Assembly: GCF_022811725.1 (NCBI RefSeq)
Contig: NZ_CP094527.1
Span: 3,720,001 to 3,784,000, forward strand
Length of the DNA stretch: 64,000 nucleotides
Origin: Mucilaginibacter sp. SMC90
GTDB taxonomy: Bacteria > Bacteroidota > Bacteroidia > Sphingobacteriales > Sphingobacteriaceae
Direction of reading: 5' to 3'
Made by a program: the position numbers and the translations under genes. This document shows, piece after piece, positions 8,586 to 16,520 of this stretch. Numbering within the stretch: position 1 is the first letter of the stretch; each line of letters opens with the position of its first letter. The notes below the pieces were generated by a model. It made no database searches, was not told the origin of the DNA, and saw nothing but the letters and a program-made list of their open reading frames with translations.

Positions 8586-10130
8586 ATGGCTAACCCAACG
8601 ATCAACATGAGTAAGATTAGAAAGATACTGAAGCTGTATAGCCAGGAACGGAGCATCATGGCGATCTCCGCGCAGGCGGACGCTTCCCGCAACACCGTCA
8701 AGAAGTATTTGGCGGCTTTTAAGACCACCGGCTTTACTTTCGATGAAGTAGATGCCCTGAATGATAAAGAGCTCGAGGAGCTCTTCGGAAAGGCCAAGGA
8801 GGCCAAACCCAACGCGCGTATGCAATCCATGCTGCGCTGCTTCCCCCACGTCGATAAAGAACTTAAACGCACGGGCGTGACCCGTTTTATGCTTTGGGAG
8901 GCCTATGTAAAAGAGTTTCCCAACGGCTATCAGTACAGCCAGTTCTGCTTTTATTATAACCAATGGAAGGCCCGTGTCAACCCCACGATGCATATGGATC
9001 ATAAGGCAGGTGATAAGCTGTATGTGGACTTCGCGGGTGAAAAGCTGAGCATCACAGATAAAGATACCGGCGAGATCATCCCTGTAGAGGTCTTTGTGGC
9101 CATCTTAGGCGCCAGCCAGTTAACCTATGCGGAAGCAGTACCCAGCCAGCAAAAGGAAGACTTTATCTCGGCCTGTGAGAATACGCTGCACTATGTCGGT
9201 GGTGTACCCGCGGCCATTGTACCGGACAACCTCAAAGCTGCCGTAACCAAGAGTAACAGGTATGAACCCACTATCAATGAGACCTTTGAGGACTTCGCAG
9301 AATACTACGGAACGACCATATTACCAGCGCGGGCGTACCGCCCGCGCGACAAAGCACTGGTAGAAGGTGCGGTAAAGATCCTCTACAGCAAGATCCATGC
9401 ACCATTGCATAAGGAGGTGTTTCATACGATACAGGACCTTAACAAAGCCATATTGGCTTTGTTAGAAGTTCATAACACCCAGTTTCTCAAAGGCCGCAAT
9501 TACAGCCGCCGCCTCCAGTTCGAAGAGATCGAAAAGCACACGCTCGCCCCGCTGCCTGTACAGCGCTACCAGTTCAAAAAGCAATTCCATGCCCGGGTGA
9601 TAAAGAATGGCCATGTCAACTTAGGCCCTGACAAACACTATTATAGCGTACCCTACAGGTTTATCGGAAGGCGGGTCAAGCTTATGTATTCGCGAACCAC
9701 GGTGGAGATCTACTCCAACTATGAACGGATCGCCCTTCATAAACGCGATAAAGCCCCTTATGGCTATACTACCGACGAGGACCACATGGCCAGCACGCAC
9801 CGCTTCCGCAGCGAATGGACACCGGACAAGTTCCTGAACTGGGCTTCCTCAATCCACGAGGATGTACGTCTTTATATCCTGCATATCCTTGAGCGCAAGC
9901 AACATCCGGAACAGGCCTATAAATCTTGTTTAGGCGTATTGACCTTCGCCAAAAAGGCCGGAAACGAACGCCTGACCATGGCCTGCCAGCGTGCGCTCAG
10001 CTATGGCGTATATAACTACAAAACGATCCAGTCTATCCTGGAGAACAAGATGGAGACCTATGAAGAGAGCATCTTCGCGGACGAGCTCCCTATGCCCAGC
10101 CATGATAATATCCGTGGTGATTACGAATAA
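8586..10130 (+). CDS. istA: IS21 transposase IstA
   Basis: A 514-residue DDE transposase. The N-terminal helix-turn-helix (SAQADASRNTVKKYLAAF) would bind the repeated sub-terminal sites. The rve/DDE core shows the first Asp in LYVDFAGEKLSI, the second in VPDNLKAAV and the Glu in KALVEGAVKI. A C-terminal beta domain (VNLGPDKHYYSVPYRFIGR) is typical of IstA. IstA cuts and joins the ends with the help of IstB. The gene begins 163 bases inside the left end and is followed after 50 bases by istB. No frameshift was seen. Confidence 0.95.
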   Translation: MANPTINMSKIRKILKLYSQERSIMAISAQADASRNTVKKYLAAFKTTGFTFDEVDALNDKELEELFGKAKEAKPNARMQSMLRCFPHVDKELKRTGVTRFMLWEAYVKEFPNGYQYSQFCFYYNQWKARVNPTMHMDHKAGDKLYVDFAGEKLSITDKDTGEIIPVEVFVAILGASQLTYAEAVPSQQKEDFISACENTLHYVGGVPAAIVPDNLKAAVTKSNRYEPTINETFEDFAEYYGTTILPARAYRPRDKALVEGAVKILYSKIHAPLHKEVFHTIQDLNKAILALLEVHNTQFLKGRNYSRRLQFEEIEKHTLAPLPVQRYQFKKQFHARVIKNGHVNLGPDKHYYSVPYRFIGRRVKLMYSRTTVEIYSNYERIALHKRDKAPYGYTTDEDHMASTHRFRSEWTPDKFLNWASSIHEDVRLYILHILERKQHPEQAYKSCLGVLTFAKKAGNERLTMACQRALSYGVYNYKTIQSILENKMETYEESIFADELPMPSHDNIRGDYE

Positions 10131-10180
10131 TAAAAGCAACCATTTACACATAAATCATATACAAAAAACAACCTAAGACA

Positions 10181-10930
10181 ATGAATGAAAGTACATTAGA
10201 CAAATTGAGAAAGATGAAGTTCTTCGGCATGTTCCATGCTTTTAAAAGCAGCCTGGAGACCGGTAAAACCAATGACCACACCGCCGATGAACTCTTAGGC
10301 ATGCTGGTCGATGCCGAATGGGACGACCGCCAGAACCGCAAGATCGAACGCACCATCCAGGGTGCCAAGTTCCGTTATAAAGCCTCTATCGAGGATGTGA
10401 ACTATCATGCCAGCCGCAGCATTGACCGCAACCAGGTAATGCGCCTGGCCGAATGCAACTTTATTGACCGTTTCGAGAACGTCCTGATCACCGGCAGTAC
10501 CGGTATTGGTAAAAGCTATATGGCCTCCGCCATAGGCTACCAGGCCTGTATATTAGGCTATAGGGTGTTCTATGCCAGTACCGGTAAACTCTTTGCCAAG
10601 CTGAAAATGGCCAAGGCAGATGGTTCCTATATAAAGGAGCTGGCCAGGCTGGAACGCCAGCAACTCCTCATATTAGATGACTTCGGTATCCAACCTTTCG
10701 ATGCCCAGAGCAGGGCCGCCCTGATGGAGCTGATCGAGGATAGGCATGGCAAGACCTCACTGATCATCACCTCACAGCTACCAGTCAGTAAATGGTTCGA
10801 AGTAATAGGGGAAAAGACCATTGCTGATGCCATCCTGGACCGGATCGTCCACGATGCCCACCGTATCGAATTAAGAGGCGACTCGATGCGCAAAAAACGC
10901 AGCACCGAACCTGAAAACGTCTATGCCTGA
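10181..10930 (+). CDS. istB: IS21 helper ATPase IstB
   Basis: A 249-residue AAA+ ATPase of the DnaC/IstB clade. Walker A is GSTGIGKSYMASAIG (about residues 106-120), Walker B is LLILDDFG and a sensor-like TSQLP follows. IstB assembles on target DNA and activates IstA. The N-terminal helical part (LDKLRKMKFFGMFHAF) and the C-terminal HDAHRIELRGDSMRK are as expected for the family. Full length, downstream of istA within the same element. Confidence 0.95.
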   Translation: MNESTLDKLRKMKFFGMFHAFKSSLETGKTNDHTADELLGMLVDAEWDDRQNRKIERTIQGAKFRYKASIEDVNYHASRSIDRNQVMRLAECNFIDRFENVLITGSTGIGKSYMASAIGYQACILGYRVFYASTGKLFAKLKMAKADGSYIKELARLERQQLLILDDFGIQPFDAQSRAALMELIEDRHGKTSLIITSQLPVSKWFEVIGEKTIADAILDRIVHDAHRIELRGDSMRKKRSTEPENVYA

Positions 10931-11051
10931 ACTATGCAAATAAATCCCTATTTTTGACCCACGCTTTGACACTATTTGCTACCTCCCGGTACAGTAAAAG
11001 TGGTGGTCAGTTTGGCCCGGAATGGGATGGTCAGTATCATCAGAACATACA

Positions 11052-11060
11052 TTTAAAACG
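11052..11060. repeat. Right copy of IS21 target-site duplication (TTTAAAACG)
   Basis: Identical to 8414-8422 and directly follows the CA end of the IS. Confidence 0.85.
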
Positions 11061-11574
11061 TCCTACATGGATGTTATGCGCCATTTTTTAAGCGTATTTA
11101 CCTAATACATTAACCTCAAAGCATCGACCTCTTAAGCATTTTTGGATTGTGAGCATTCTGCTCATCAATAATGGGGAAGAAAACTCCTTCACCCCCTTTC
11201 ACTGTTTCAGCGTTCCTTAAAAATCGTGCTTTGTCCCCACAATATAATAGCTGTAAGCGCTCGGCTTACAATGCTCTTTGACGTATGGGGATGAAGCATT
11301 ATCCTGCTAATCACAGGAAATTTTGCGAAGCTGAGATAATATCAATATTGCGAAAGCGCATTGGCAGGCGATAGCCCGGATCGTAGGATCTGACGTGAGT
11401 AGTCCCGAAAATATGCTGGCAGAAATGAATTGCCGGGGTCGTTACCCGCTGCCAGCACAAATCCCCGAATCAGGAATTTAGAACATGCACAGCTGTCAAA
11501 AAGCTGTTCACCACCGAAATAAAATATGAAAACATAGGCGAAGGCCACAATCCATCATACATAAGATTTAAGAT
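11061..11574. other. 514-base structured non-coding region before the primase gene
   Basis: No convincing gene was found here. Two clear dyads are present: TGTAAGC and its complement around a 5-base loop (11252-11270), and TGCTGGCAG with its exact complement (11414-11457) enclosing a further GGGT/ACCC pair. The second would form a long stable hairpin about 120 bases before the primase start. The region could hold a leader RNA, a small RNA, or protein-binding sites of the ICE; the sequence does not decide between them. Confidence 0.5.
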
Positions 11575-12507
11575 ATGTCCATACAACTCGCAGCAAAAGA
11601 ACTGAAAGATCGTGCCTCTTTGGTCGATTTTTTAAGCAGATTGGGCCATCAGCCCGTTAGAAAAACAGGTAGGGAAAGAATATACTACAGTATGTTGCGT
11701 GAAAATGATACCAAACCATCTTTTAGCGTCAATGATGAATTGGGTGTTTGGTTCGATCACGGAACCCGTCAAGGTGGAAATATTATCGATCTTGGAATAG
11801 CTATTTGGCATAATGCCTCATTTGGCGAGGTAGTCGAAAAGATCCAGAGCCTTTGTAATTTATCAGTCATCGAAAAAAGATCGGCGAGGCCACGGATCGC
11901 TGTTAAGATCCCAAATTATGTAGTAGTAGAAACAAAGCCGATAGGATGCCATCCTGCGATCACCGAATATCTGAAAAAGAGAGAGCTTTACGAGGTTGGA
12001 AAAGAATTTCTGACGGAAGTCTACTATTTCGTTCAGAATGAAAAAGGCGAACGTAAGAATTATTATGCCGCAGGGTGGAAAAATCAAAGGCATGCCTGGG
12101 AGGTTAGAAATAAATATTTTAAAGGTTGCCTTGGTCACAAAGCGATCACCTTCATCCAGGGGCATCCCAAAAAGGTTGTTGTTTTTGAAGGATACCTTAA
12201 TTTTCTGAGCTGGAAAGCAGGCCACCCGGCGGATGAGCATAGTGCTATCGTTCTGAACACTGTGGCTCTTCTGAATGAGGGTATTGAAAAAGCAAAAAAT
12301 TTCACCTTCATTGATACGTTTTTCGATAGGGATGAATCTGGTCTGAAAGCCTCAAAAGAATTTTTAATGGCACTTCCGTATGCAATTGACCGTTCAACAG
12401 CTTATGAGGGCTTCAATGATTACAATGACAAGATCGTTGCTATTGCCAAAAGATCGGAACACATGAATGATAACTCAATAATCGAGAAGTCTAATTTTCT
12501 ACGTTAG
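11575..12507 (+). CDS. Toprim/DnaG-type primase-like protein (TraP-like)
   Basis: A 310-residue protein with a zinc-finger-like N-terminal module of the CHC2 type but without the zinc cysteines (LGHQPVRKTGRERIYYSMLR to GGNIIDLGIAIW), followed by a Toprim domain: the acidic Glu in VVVFEGYLNFL and the DxD-like TFFDRDESG. Bacteroidota ICEs encode such TraP-like primases, which may prime the complementary strand of the transferred DNA in the recipient. It directly precedes the candidate oriT and mobilisation genes, which fits that role. Confidence 0.75.
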   Translation: MSIQLAAKELKDRASLVDFLSRLGHQPVRKTGRERIYYSMLRENDTKPSFSVNDELGVWFDHGTRQGGNIIDLGIAIWHNASFGEVVEKIQSLCNLSVIEKRSARPRIAVKIPNYVVVETKPIGCHPAITEYLKKRELYEVGKEFLTEVYYFVQNEKGERKNYYAAGWKNQRHAWEVRNKYFKGCLGHKAITFIQGHPKKVVVFEGYLNFLSWKAGHPADEHSAIVLNTVALLNEGIEKAKNFTFIDTFFDRDESGLKASKEFLMALPYAIDRSTAYEGFNDYNDKIVAIAKRSEHMNDNSIIEKSNFLR

Positions 12508-12532
12508 TTTCAAAAATCAATTATTTGATAAG

Positions 12533-12610
12533 GGAAAATCACTTTGATTTTCCAACGGCAAGATGTCTTTTTGTCGGACAAAAAGGATCTTGCCCTCCGG
12601 GGGATTCGAA
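12533..12610 (+). other. oriT: Candidate origin of transfer (oriT) with IncP-like nic site
   Basis: Between the primase and mobilisation genes lie three nested dyads. GGAAAATCA-CTT and its complement span 12533-12553. CTTTTTGTC-G-GACAAAAAG (perfect 9-bp arms) spans 12567-12585. GGCAAGAT at 12557-12564 pairs with ATCTTGCC at 12587-12594, enlarging the previous hairpin. The sequence ATCTTG/CCC at 12587-12595 differs by one base from the ATCCTG/CCC nic core of IncP-type origins. An inverted repeat just before nic, next to the relaxosome gene and upstream of the relaxase, is the classic layout. The cut position is inferred by similarity. Confidence 0.65.
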
Positions 12611-12643
12611 AACTCGCAACTCGTTTTTTATGGAGGATTTGTA

Positions 12644-13042
12644 ATGGCGACAGGAAGGCCTCAAATGGGATCCGGAAGAAAGAACAAAAAAATAGATGCG
12701 CGATTCACGGAAGAAGAATATAACCTTATCCTTTCACTGGAAAAAACGCTGGGCATTAGCAAAACTGACCTGATTCGTAAAAGGGTCTTGGATAATGCAG
12801 GAACGGTCGTCGTCAATGCCAAAGAGCTGATCAAAAGTCTGGATAACATTTTTGCCGAATTGGGAAGGGTTGGGAACAATATCAACCAGTTGGCCAAACA
12901 TGCCAATACGTTAAAGCTTAAAGGCCTCGTCTCTTCTTTGATCATCGAACGGTTTAATACCTACTTCGAGCAGCACCTTAAAAATCAACAACAACTGGAG
13001 ATCACTTTACGAAAGGTGATCAGGCTGGCAGGCAGATCTTAA
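12644..13042 (+). CDS. Mobilisation accessory protein (MobA/MobC-like relaxosome protein)
   Basis: A 132-residue basic protein. The N-terminal part (KKIDARFTEEEYNLILSLEKTLGISKTDLIRKRVL, cut here into family features) has the strand-helix-helix form of a ribbon-helix-helix DNA-binding fold; the second half (ELGRVGNNINQLAKHAN) is the conserved MobC/TraJ-like helix. Such proteins bind oriT and guide the relaxase. The frame is open from 12563, but that would cross the oriT hairpin; the ATG at 12644, preceded by GGAGGA, is preferred. It lies directly after the candidate oriT. Confidence 0.8.
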   Translation: MATGRPQMGSGRKNKKIDARFTEEEYNLILSLEKTLGISKTDLIRKRVLDNAGTVVVNAKELIKSLDNIFAELGRVGNNINQLAKHANTLKLKGLVSSLIIERFNTYFEQHLKNQQQLEITLRKVIRLAGRS

Positions 13043-13317
13043 TGTTTCTGGTGATATATGGATATAGTGTTAGCCAGTTTCATCGTTACGCCGCTCATTA
13101 GTTGTGCTGTTACATAGTTATGTGGTTAGGTTGTTATCCCGTTGTACTGCTATTAGGTTGCTCCGATAGCCGGATATTAGATTATATGATTACTGGGTTC
13201 TGTTGCTATGCCGATAGGTTGTAACATGGGTATAGCGCTATCAGGCTATATAGATAGTGTGATACTTGGTTGTAATGTTACATCGTTCTACAGCTATTCC
13301 GTTCTACGATACATGAT
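13043..13317. other. Quasi-periodic G/T-rich spacer between mobilisation gene and relaxase
   Basis: 275 bases with stops in all forward frames and a loose repetition of short GTTA/GTTG/GCTAT words about every 8-12 bases (for example GTTAGGTTGTTAT and GGTTGTAACATGGG). It is strongly G/T-skewed on the plus strand, unlike the flanking genes. No exact tandem repeat. Purpose unknown; it may be part of the transfer origin region. Confidence 0.4.
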
Positions 13318-14274
13318 ATGATCGTCAAAATCCTTTCCTCATCAGCGAAATTCAGTGGTGTGGTTTACAATACGAACAAAATCGACCGGAATAAAGGCGA
13401 ACTGATGAAAGTAGCCAATTTTGGTTCTCTTCAGGGCCTTGGCCGGTTAAGGCCGCAGGACTATATCAATTACCTGAAAATGATCGCCGCACAGAACAGC
13501 CGCGTGAAGAAACCTCAATTTCATGCGGTCTTATCGGCGAAAGGAAGATCATATAACAGTAAAGAGCTCACAAAAATCGCTATAGAATGGCTGGGAAAAA
13601 TGGGTTATGGTGATCAACCTTACCTGGTTATTTACCACAAGGACACCGACAATAACCATGTGCACATGGTGTCCGCACGAGTAGATAAAAAAGGTAAAAA
13701 GATCAATAGTGCCTACGAGAATCTTCGCGCTATTGTTAACCTTAAAGAAGTTCTCTCTTTAGATACTGCCTTCGCTTACAATTTCAGCACACGCGCACAA
13801 TTCTTTATGGTTACAGAATCACTCGGCTTGCCAGGTAAGGAAGCTGATGAAAAAGCGATCAGTGATCAGATCAAAAAATATCAACGTCCCGATCAGCGTA
13901 TCGGCGAATTGCGTGAATTATTTCAACAATACAAAGGTCGTTCGGACTTTAGATCCTGGATTTTCGAAAAATATTATATCGAACTTTTATTCCATAATGC
14001 AGAAGGTAAACAACCGTATGGCTATTCGATCATAGACCATAGTGAAAAGCTGGTTTTAAAAGGTAGCGAAGTATTAGCGCTTAAGCACCTGAAGATAGAT
14101 GCTGCAAATGAACCGCCACCCTTGAAAGATCACCTAATAAGCACTTATGAAGCTGAAGGATATACCCAAGCTGATTCGATCCGTCCTATATGGATCGCTG
14201 GCGATGTTGATGACCAGCAAGTACATGGCATGCGCCGTCGGCGGCAAAAGAAAGCAAGAACCAATACCCGTTAA
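13318..14274 (+). CDS. Relaxase/mobilisation nuclease (MobB-like, MOBP-type)
   Basis: A 318-residue relaxase. The metal-binding histidine motif is visible as H107 and H114-x-H116 in YHKDTDNNHVHMVSARV. The N-terminal segment MIVKILSSSAKFSGVVYNTNK may carry the nucleophilic tyrosine at Y17. It should nick oriT, stay attached to the 5' end and be led to the coupling ATPase. The C-terminal 60 residues are basic and poorly conserved. Position after oriT and the accessory protein supports the call. Confidence 0.87.
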   Translation: MIVKILSSSAKFSGVVYNTNKIDRNKGELMKVANFGSLQGLGRLRPQDYINYLKMIAAQNSRVKKPQFHAVLSAKGRSYNSKELTKIAIEWLGKMGYGDQPYLVIYHKDTDNNHVHMVSARVDKKGKKINSAYENLRAIVNLKEVLSLDTAFAYNFSTRAQFFMVTESLGLPGKEADEKAISDQIKKYQRPDQRIGELRELFQQYKGRSDFRSWIFEKYYIELLFHNAEGKQPYGYSIIDHSEKLVLKGSEVLALKHLKIDAANEPPPLKDHLISTYEAEGYTQADSIRPIWIAGDVDDQQVHGMRRRRQKKARTNTR

Positions 14275-14285
14275 TTTATATTGTT

Positions 14286-14927
14286 ATGACCATTATAATT
14301 GGAAATCAAAAAGGTGGCGCCGGGAAAAGTACCATCACACTTGTACTCGCCAACTATCTCACGCAGGCGAAAAAATGCCCTGTAACCGTGATCGATATGG
14401 ACTATCAGCAGTCCATATCCCAGAAATACGAAAAAGCTAAGATACTGGAGAACCGGGAGCCTTACGAAGTGCTTTCCGCCACATTGGAAACTTTTCCGAT
14501 CTTGAAGGACGTCATTATGAAGAATGATAAGGATGTCGTACTCATCGATCTTCCCGGAAAGTTGGATGATGACGGCCTGCTGGCCGTTTTTAATTCCGCG
14601 GACCTTTTTATCTGCCCGTTCGCATATGACGAGTTCACGTTTGAAAGCACGATGTTGTTTACGGTTGTATTGCGTAAAGTAAATCCGAAGATCAAAATGG
14701 TTTTTATTCCGAACAGGATCAAAGCCAATGCCCGCTACGAGATCATGCTGGAGGTAAATGCCCAACTCTCCAAGTTTGGGGTGATCACCGAGGTGCTTCC
14801 CGATCGTATCGACTTTCAAAGAACAAATACCTTCCAAACCCCAATGTCACTGTATCCGGTAATTATCCCGGTTTTTGAAAAAATATATGCTGATTATTTA
14901 TATGGAAAACATGAAATCGCTGGCTGA
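14286..14927 (+). CDS. ParA/MinD-family ATPase (TraA of Bacteroidota ICEs)
   Basis: A 213-residue deviant Walker ATPase: GNQKGGAGKST at residues 5-15, the second motif in VVLIDLPGKLDDDG and a conserved FIPNRI near residue 141. In CTnDOT-like elements a ParA-like protein opens the tra operon (TraA); it may position or partition the element or help the transfer apparatus. It starts 11 bases after the relaxase and its end overlaps the next gene, so it is part of one transcription unit. Confidence 0.88.
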   Translation: MTIIIGNQKGGAGKSTITLVLANYLTQAKKCPVTVIDMDYQQSISQKYEKAKILENREPYEVLSATLETFPILKDVIMKNDKDVVLIDLPGKLDDDGLLAVFNSADLFICPFAYDEFTFESTMLFTVVLRKVNPKIKMVFIPNRIKANARYEIMLEVNAQLSKFGVITEVLPDRIDFQRTNTFQTPMSLYPVIIPVFEKIYADYLYGKHEIAG

Positions 14928-15225
14928 CCAGCTCAGGCAGGAATTGTCAAAGCCTAATGATAAGGCCATCAAAAAACAGCGTAAAGCAGAGAAAAGGTTT
15001 GAGGCAGCCATATTGGATGCCATCCTGGCTTATGATACCAGTGTAAACAAAAATATGGTACACGTAAGGTTCGATGAAAAGACCGTACGAACCATGAATC
15101 AGTTCAAGATGGCTACGAGCGTAGATGTTTCGAAACTTGTCGCTTTTGCTGTCAAACATTTGCTCGATACACAACCCGAGATAAAAGCAATTATTAAACA
15201 CTTTATTCAAAACAATGACTTATGA
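14902..15225 (+). CDS. DUF3408-like conjugal transfer protein (TraB-like)
   Basis: A small protein of about 107 residues overlapping the end of the ParA gene by 26 bases; start taken at MENMKSLADQL rather than the earlier ATG at 14875. The C-terminal half (VHVRFDEKTVRTMNQFKMATSVDVSKLVAFAVKHLL, seen in pieces) resembles a ribbon-helix-helix-like module found in the DUF3408 proteins that follow ParA in Bacteroidota ICEs. A ParB-like partner role is plausible but not shown by the sequence. Confidence 0.6.
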   Translation: MENMKSLADQLRQELSKPNDKAIKKQRKAEKRFEAAILDAILAYDTSVNKNMVHVRFDEKTVRTMNQFKMATSVDVSKLVAFAVKHLLDTQPEIKAIIKHFIQNNDL

Positions 15226-15503
15226 ATTGGATCAAATTTATCCTTTGGCTCAGCGGTCTTTACACCGCTTATTACCTAATCCTGATCGCTTGGGATAACC
15301 TGCGTAACAGACAGGTAAACATAGCAGATGAAACGAAGGAATTATCATTTTCGGAAGATATCGAAGCGATATCACTCAAACCAGAATTGACAAGTGGGGA
15401 GATCGGATCTTCACTATACGCCAGCGGCGGCGTATCGCTTAAAAATATGTTCAACCTCTGCCGCGATGAAGCAGTAGAGTATATTAAGCAAGTGAGCTTT
15501 TGA
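15222..15503 (+). CDS. Small membrane protein in tra operon (TraC/TraD position)
   Basis: A 93-residue protein with one N-terminal transmembrane segment (WIKFILWLSGLYTAYYLILIAW in parts) and a cytosolic or periplasmic tail. It overlaps the previous gene by 4 bases and the next by 4, so translation is probably coupled. No named family recognised. The place in the operon corresponds to small membrane proteins of CTnDOT-like elements. Confidence 0.6.
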   Translation: MNWIKFILWLSGLYTAYYLILIAWDNLRNRQVNIADETKELSFSEDIEAISLKPELTSGEIGSSLYASGGVSLKNMFNLCRDEAVEYIKQVSF

Positions 15504-15793
15504 GGTACTTTTATCTGATCCTGGCCTACTGCTTGGCCGCCTCTACCGCTTCGGCTCAACCCGGAATTAAAGAGATGCAGCAGGCCCAACAGAATCTCCG
15601 ATCGACTTTTTTTTCAGCTTTTGACCTGTCTCTGGTCATTGCCGGCATATTCGGCATCGTAGGGGCTTTACGCATTTATAAGAATGTGCAGATGGGTAAA
15701 GAAAGATTTACTGCGGATGTTTCCGCCTGGTTCTTTGCCGCATTATTCATGACGCTTGCCGGTGTATTTCTCCGTGCCATTTTTGGCATCTAG
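15500..15793 (+). CDS. traE: TraE-like DUF4134 conjugal transfer pore protein (copy 1)
   Basis: A 97-residue protein starting at TTG 15500, which overlaps the preceding stop. It has a signal peptide (cleavage after ASAQ) and two transmembrane helices around LSLVIAGIFGIVGALRIYKNVQMG and FFAALFMTLAGVFLRAIFGI. This is the VirB2-like DUF4134/TraE pattern of Bacteroidota type IV secretion. A second, more typical copy follows at 15926, with 132 non-coding bases between. The unusual start codon and presence of a paralogue are noteworthy. Confidence 0.8.
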   Translation: MRYFYLILAYCLAASTASAQPGIKEMQQAQQNLRSTFFSAFDLSLVIAGIFGIVGALRIYKNVQMGKERFTADVSAWFFAALFMTLAGVFLRAIFGI

Positions 15794-15925
15794 CGACGTC
15801 GACCTAAATCATCACACTCGTGTGTATCCCATAAGGTGTATTTCGTGATCTGAACGCCTGTCAACATACCAGCCATTCTCAACTGGCTTTAAAAGATCTC
15901 CGCTTCCATTTTTTTCTCCTTTTTA

Positions 15926-16231
15926 ATGTTTAACAGAACAAAAAAACTGTGGGCATCGGCAGTGCTGCTTGCTCTTTCTGCGCCTGTTTTCGCGCAAAAT
16001 GGTGTTAATGGTTTGAACACCGCTACCACGACCTTGAAAACCTACATCGCTCCGGTCACTAACATCACGCTTGTTATTGGCGGGATCGTTGGTATTGTTG
16101 GGGCTATCCGCGTCTATTCCAAATGGAACTCCGGCGATCAGGATATTAACAAAGAGCTGATGGGCTGGGGAGGATCCTGCGTGTTCCTGGTCGTTTCCGC
16201 TTTGGTGATCAAAGCCTTTTTTGGCTTATAA
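15926..16231 (+). CDS. traE: TraE DUF4134 conjugal transfer pore protein (copy 2)
   Basis: A 101-residue protein with a signal peptide (cleavage near PVFAQN) and two helices (TLVIGGIVGIVGAIRVYSKW and CVFLVVSALVIKAFFGL). It shares the GIVGAxRxYxxxxxG motif and the terminal FFGL/IFGI with copy 1. In Bacteroidota ICEs TraE is a small pilin-like inner-membrane component comparable to VirB2. It is followed directly by traF. Confidence 0.88.
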   Translation: MFNRTKKLWASAVLLALSAPVFAQNGVNGLNTATTTLKTYIAPVTNITLVIGGIVGIVGAIRVYSKWNSGDQDINKELMGWGGSCVFLVVSALVIKAFFGL

Positions 16232-16232
16232 G

Positions 16233-16520
16233 ATGGCCAGAAGATTTGCTGTTTATAAGGGGCTGCAGAAGCCCCTTATTTTCAAGGGCTTTAAAGGGAA
16301 ATTCATTTACTGGGGAATCGCCTCCTTACTGACCGGATTGGTCGCAGGTGCATTAGTGATGTCATTGATCAATATGTGGCTTGGCGCGCTCGTACTTATT
16401 GGCTGCATAACCGGAGGACTCCTCTATACCGCATCACGTCAAAAGGGCGGGCTGCATGTCAAAAGCAGGGTCACAAACATTTTAATCCTTAATCATTATG
16501 GCCGCAAAAAACTTATTTAA
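16233..16520 (+). CDS. traF: TraF DUF4133 conjugal transfer membrane protein
   Basis: A 95-residue VirB3-like protein, start at ATG 16233 (MARRFAVYKGLQKPL), one base after the traE stop; an ATG at 16221 would overlap traE. It has a short basic N-terminus with the family motif YKGLQKPLIFKGFKGKFI and two adjacent membrane helices. It overlaps the VirB4-like traG by 23 bases, as VirB3 and VirB4 genes commonly do. Role: inner-membrane part of the transfer channel. Confidence 0.88.
   Translation: MARRFAVYKGLQKPLIFKGFKGKFIYWGIASLLTGLVAGALVMSLINMWLGALVLIGCITGGLLYTASRQKGGLHVKSRVTNILILNHYGRKKLI

Larger units (their letters stand above)
8423..11051 (+). mobile_element. IS21-family insertion sequence, 2629 bp, intact
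   Basis: The ends are 5'-TG and CA-3' and form a 26-base imperfect inverted repeat; the two ends share TTCTGATG and a CTGACCAcC/CTGACCAtC block. Inside the left end CTGACCACC is repeated three times (8440, 8464 and about 8511), and related copies lie near the right end at 11002-11031, the multiple sub-terminal transposase sites typical of IS21. It contains istA and istB in tandem and is flanked by a 9-bp direct repeat. Length is slightly above the usual 2-2.5 kb. Both genes look complete, so the copy may be active. Confidence 0.93.

Noticed and set aside
12596..12610. GGATTCGAA near oriT as a copy of the tRNA-Ser attachment core
   Set aside because: Only nine bases match and the place inside the transfer region makes no sense as an ICE end.
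13043..13317. CRISPR-like array
   Set aside because: No exact repeats of 20 or more bases with uniform spacers and no cas genes anywhere in the window.
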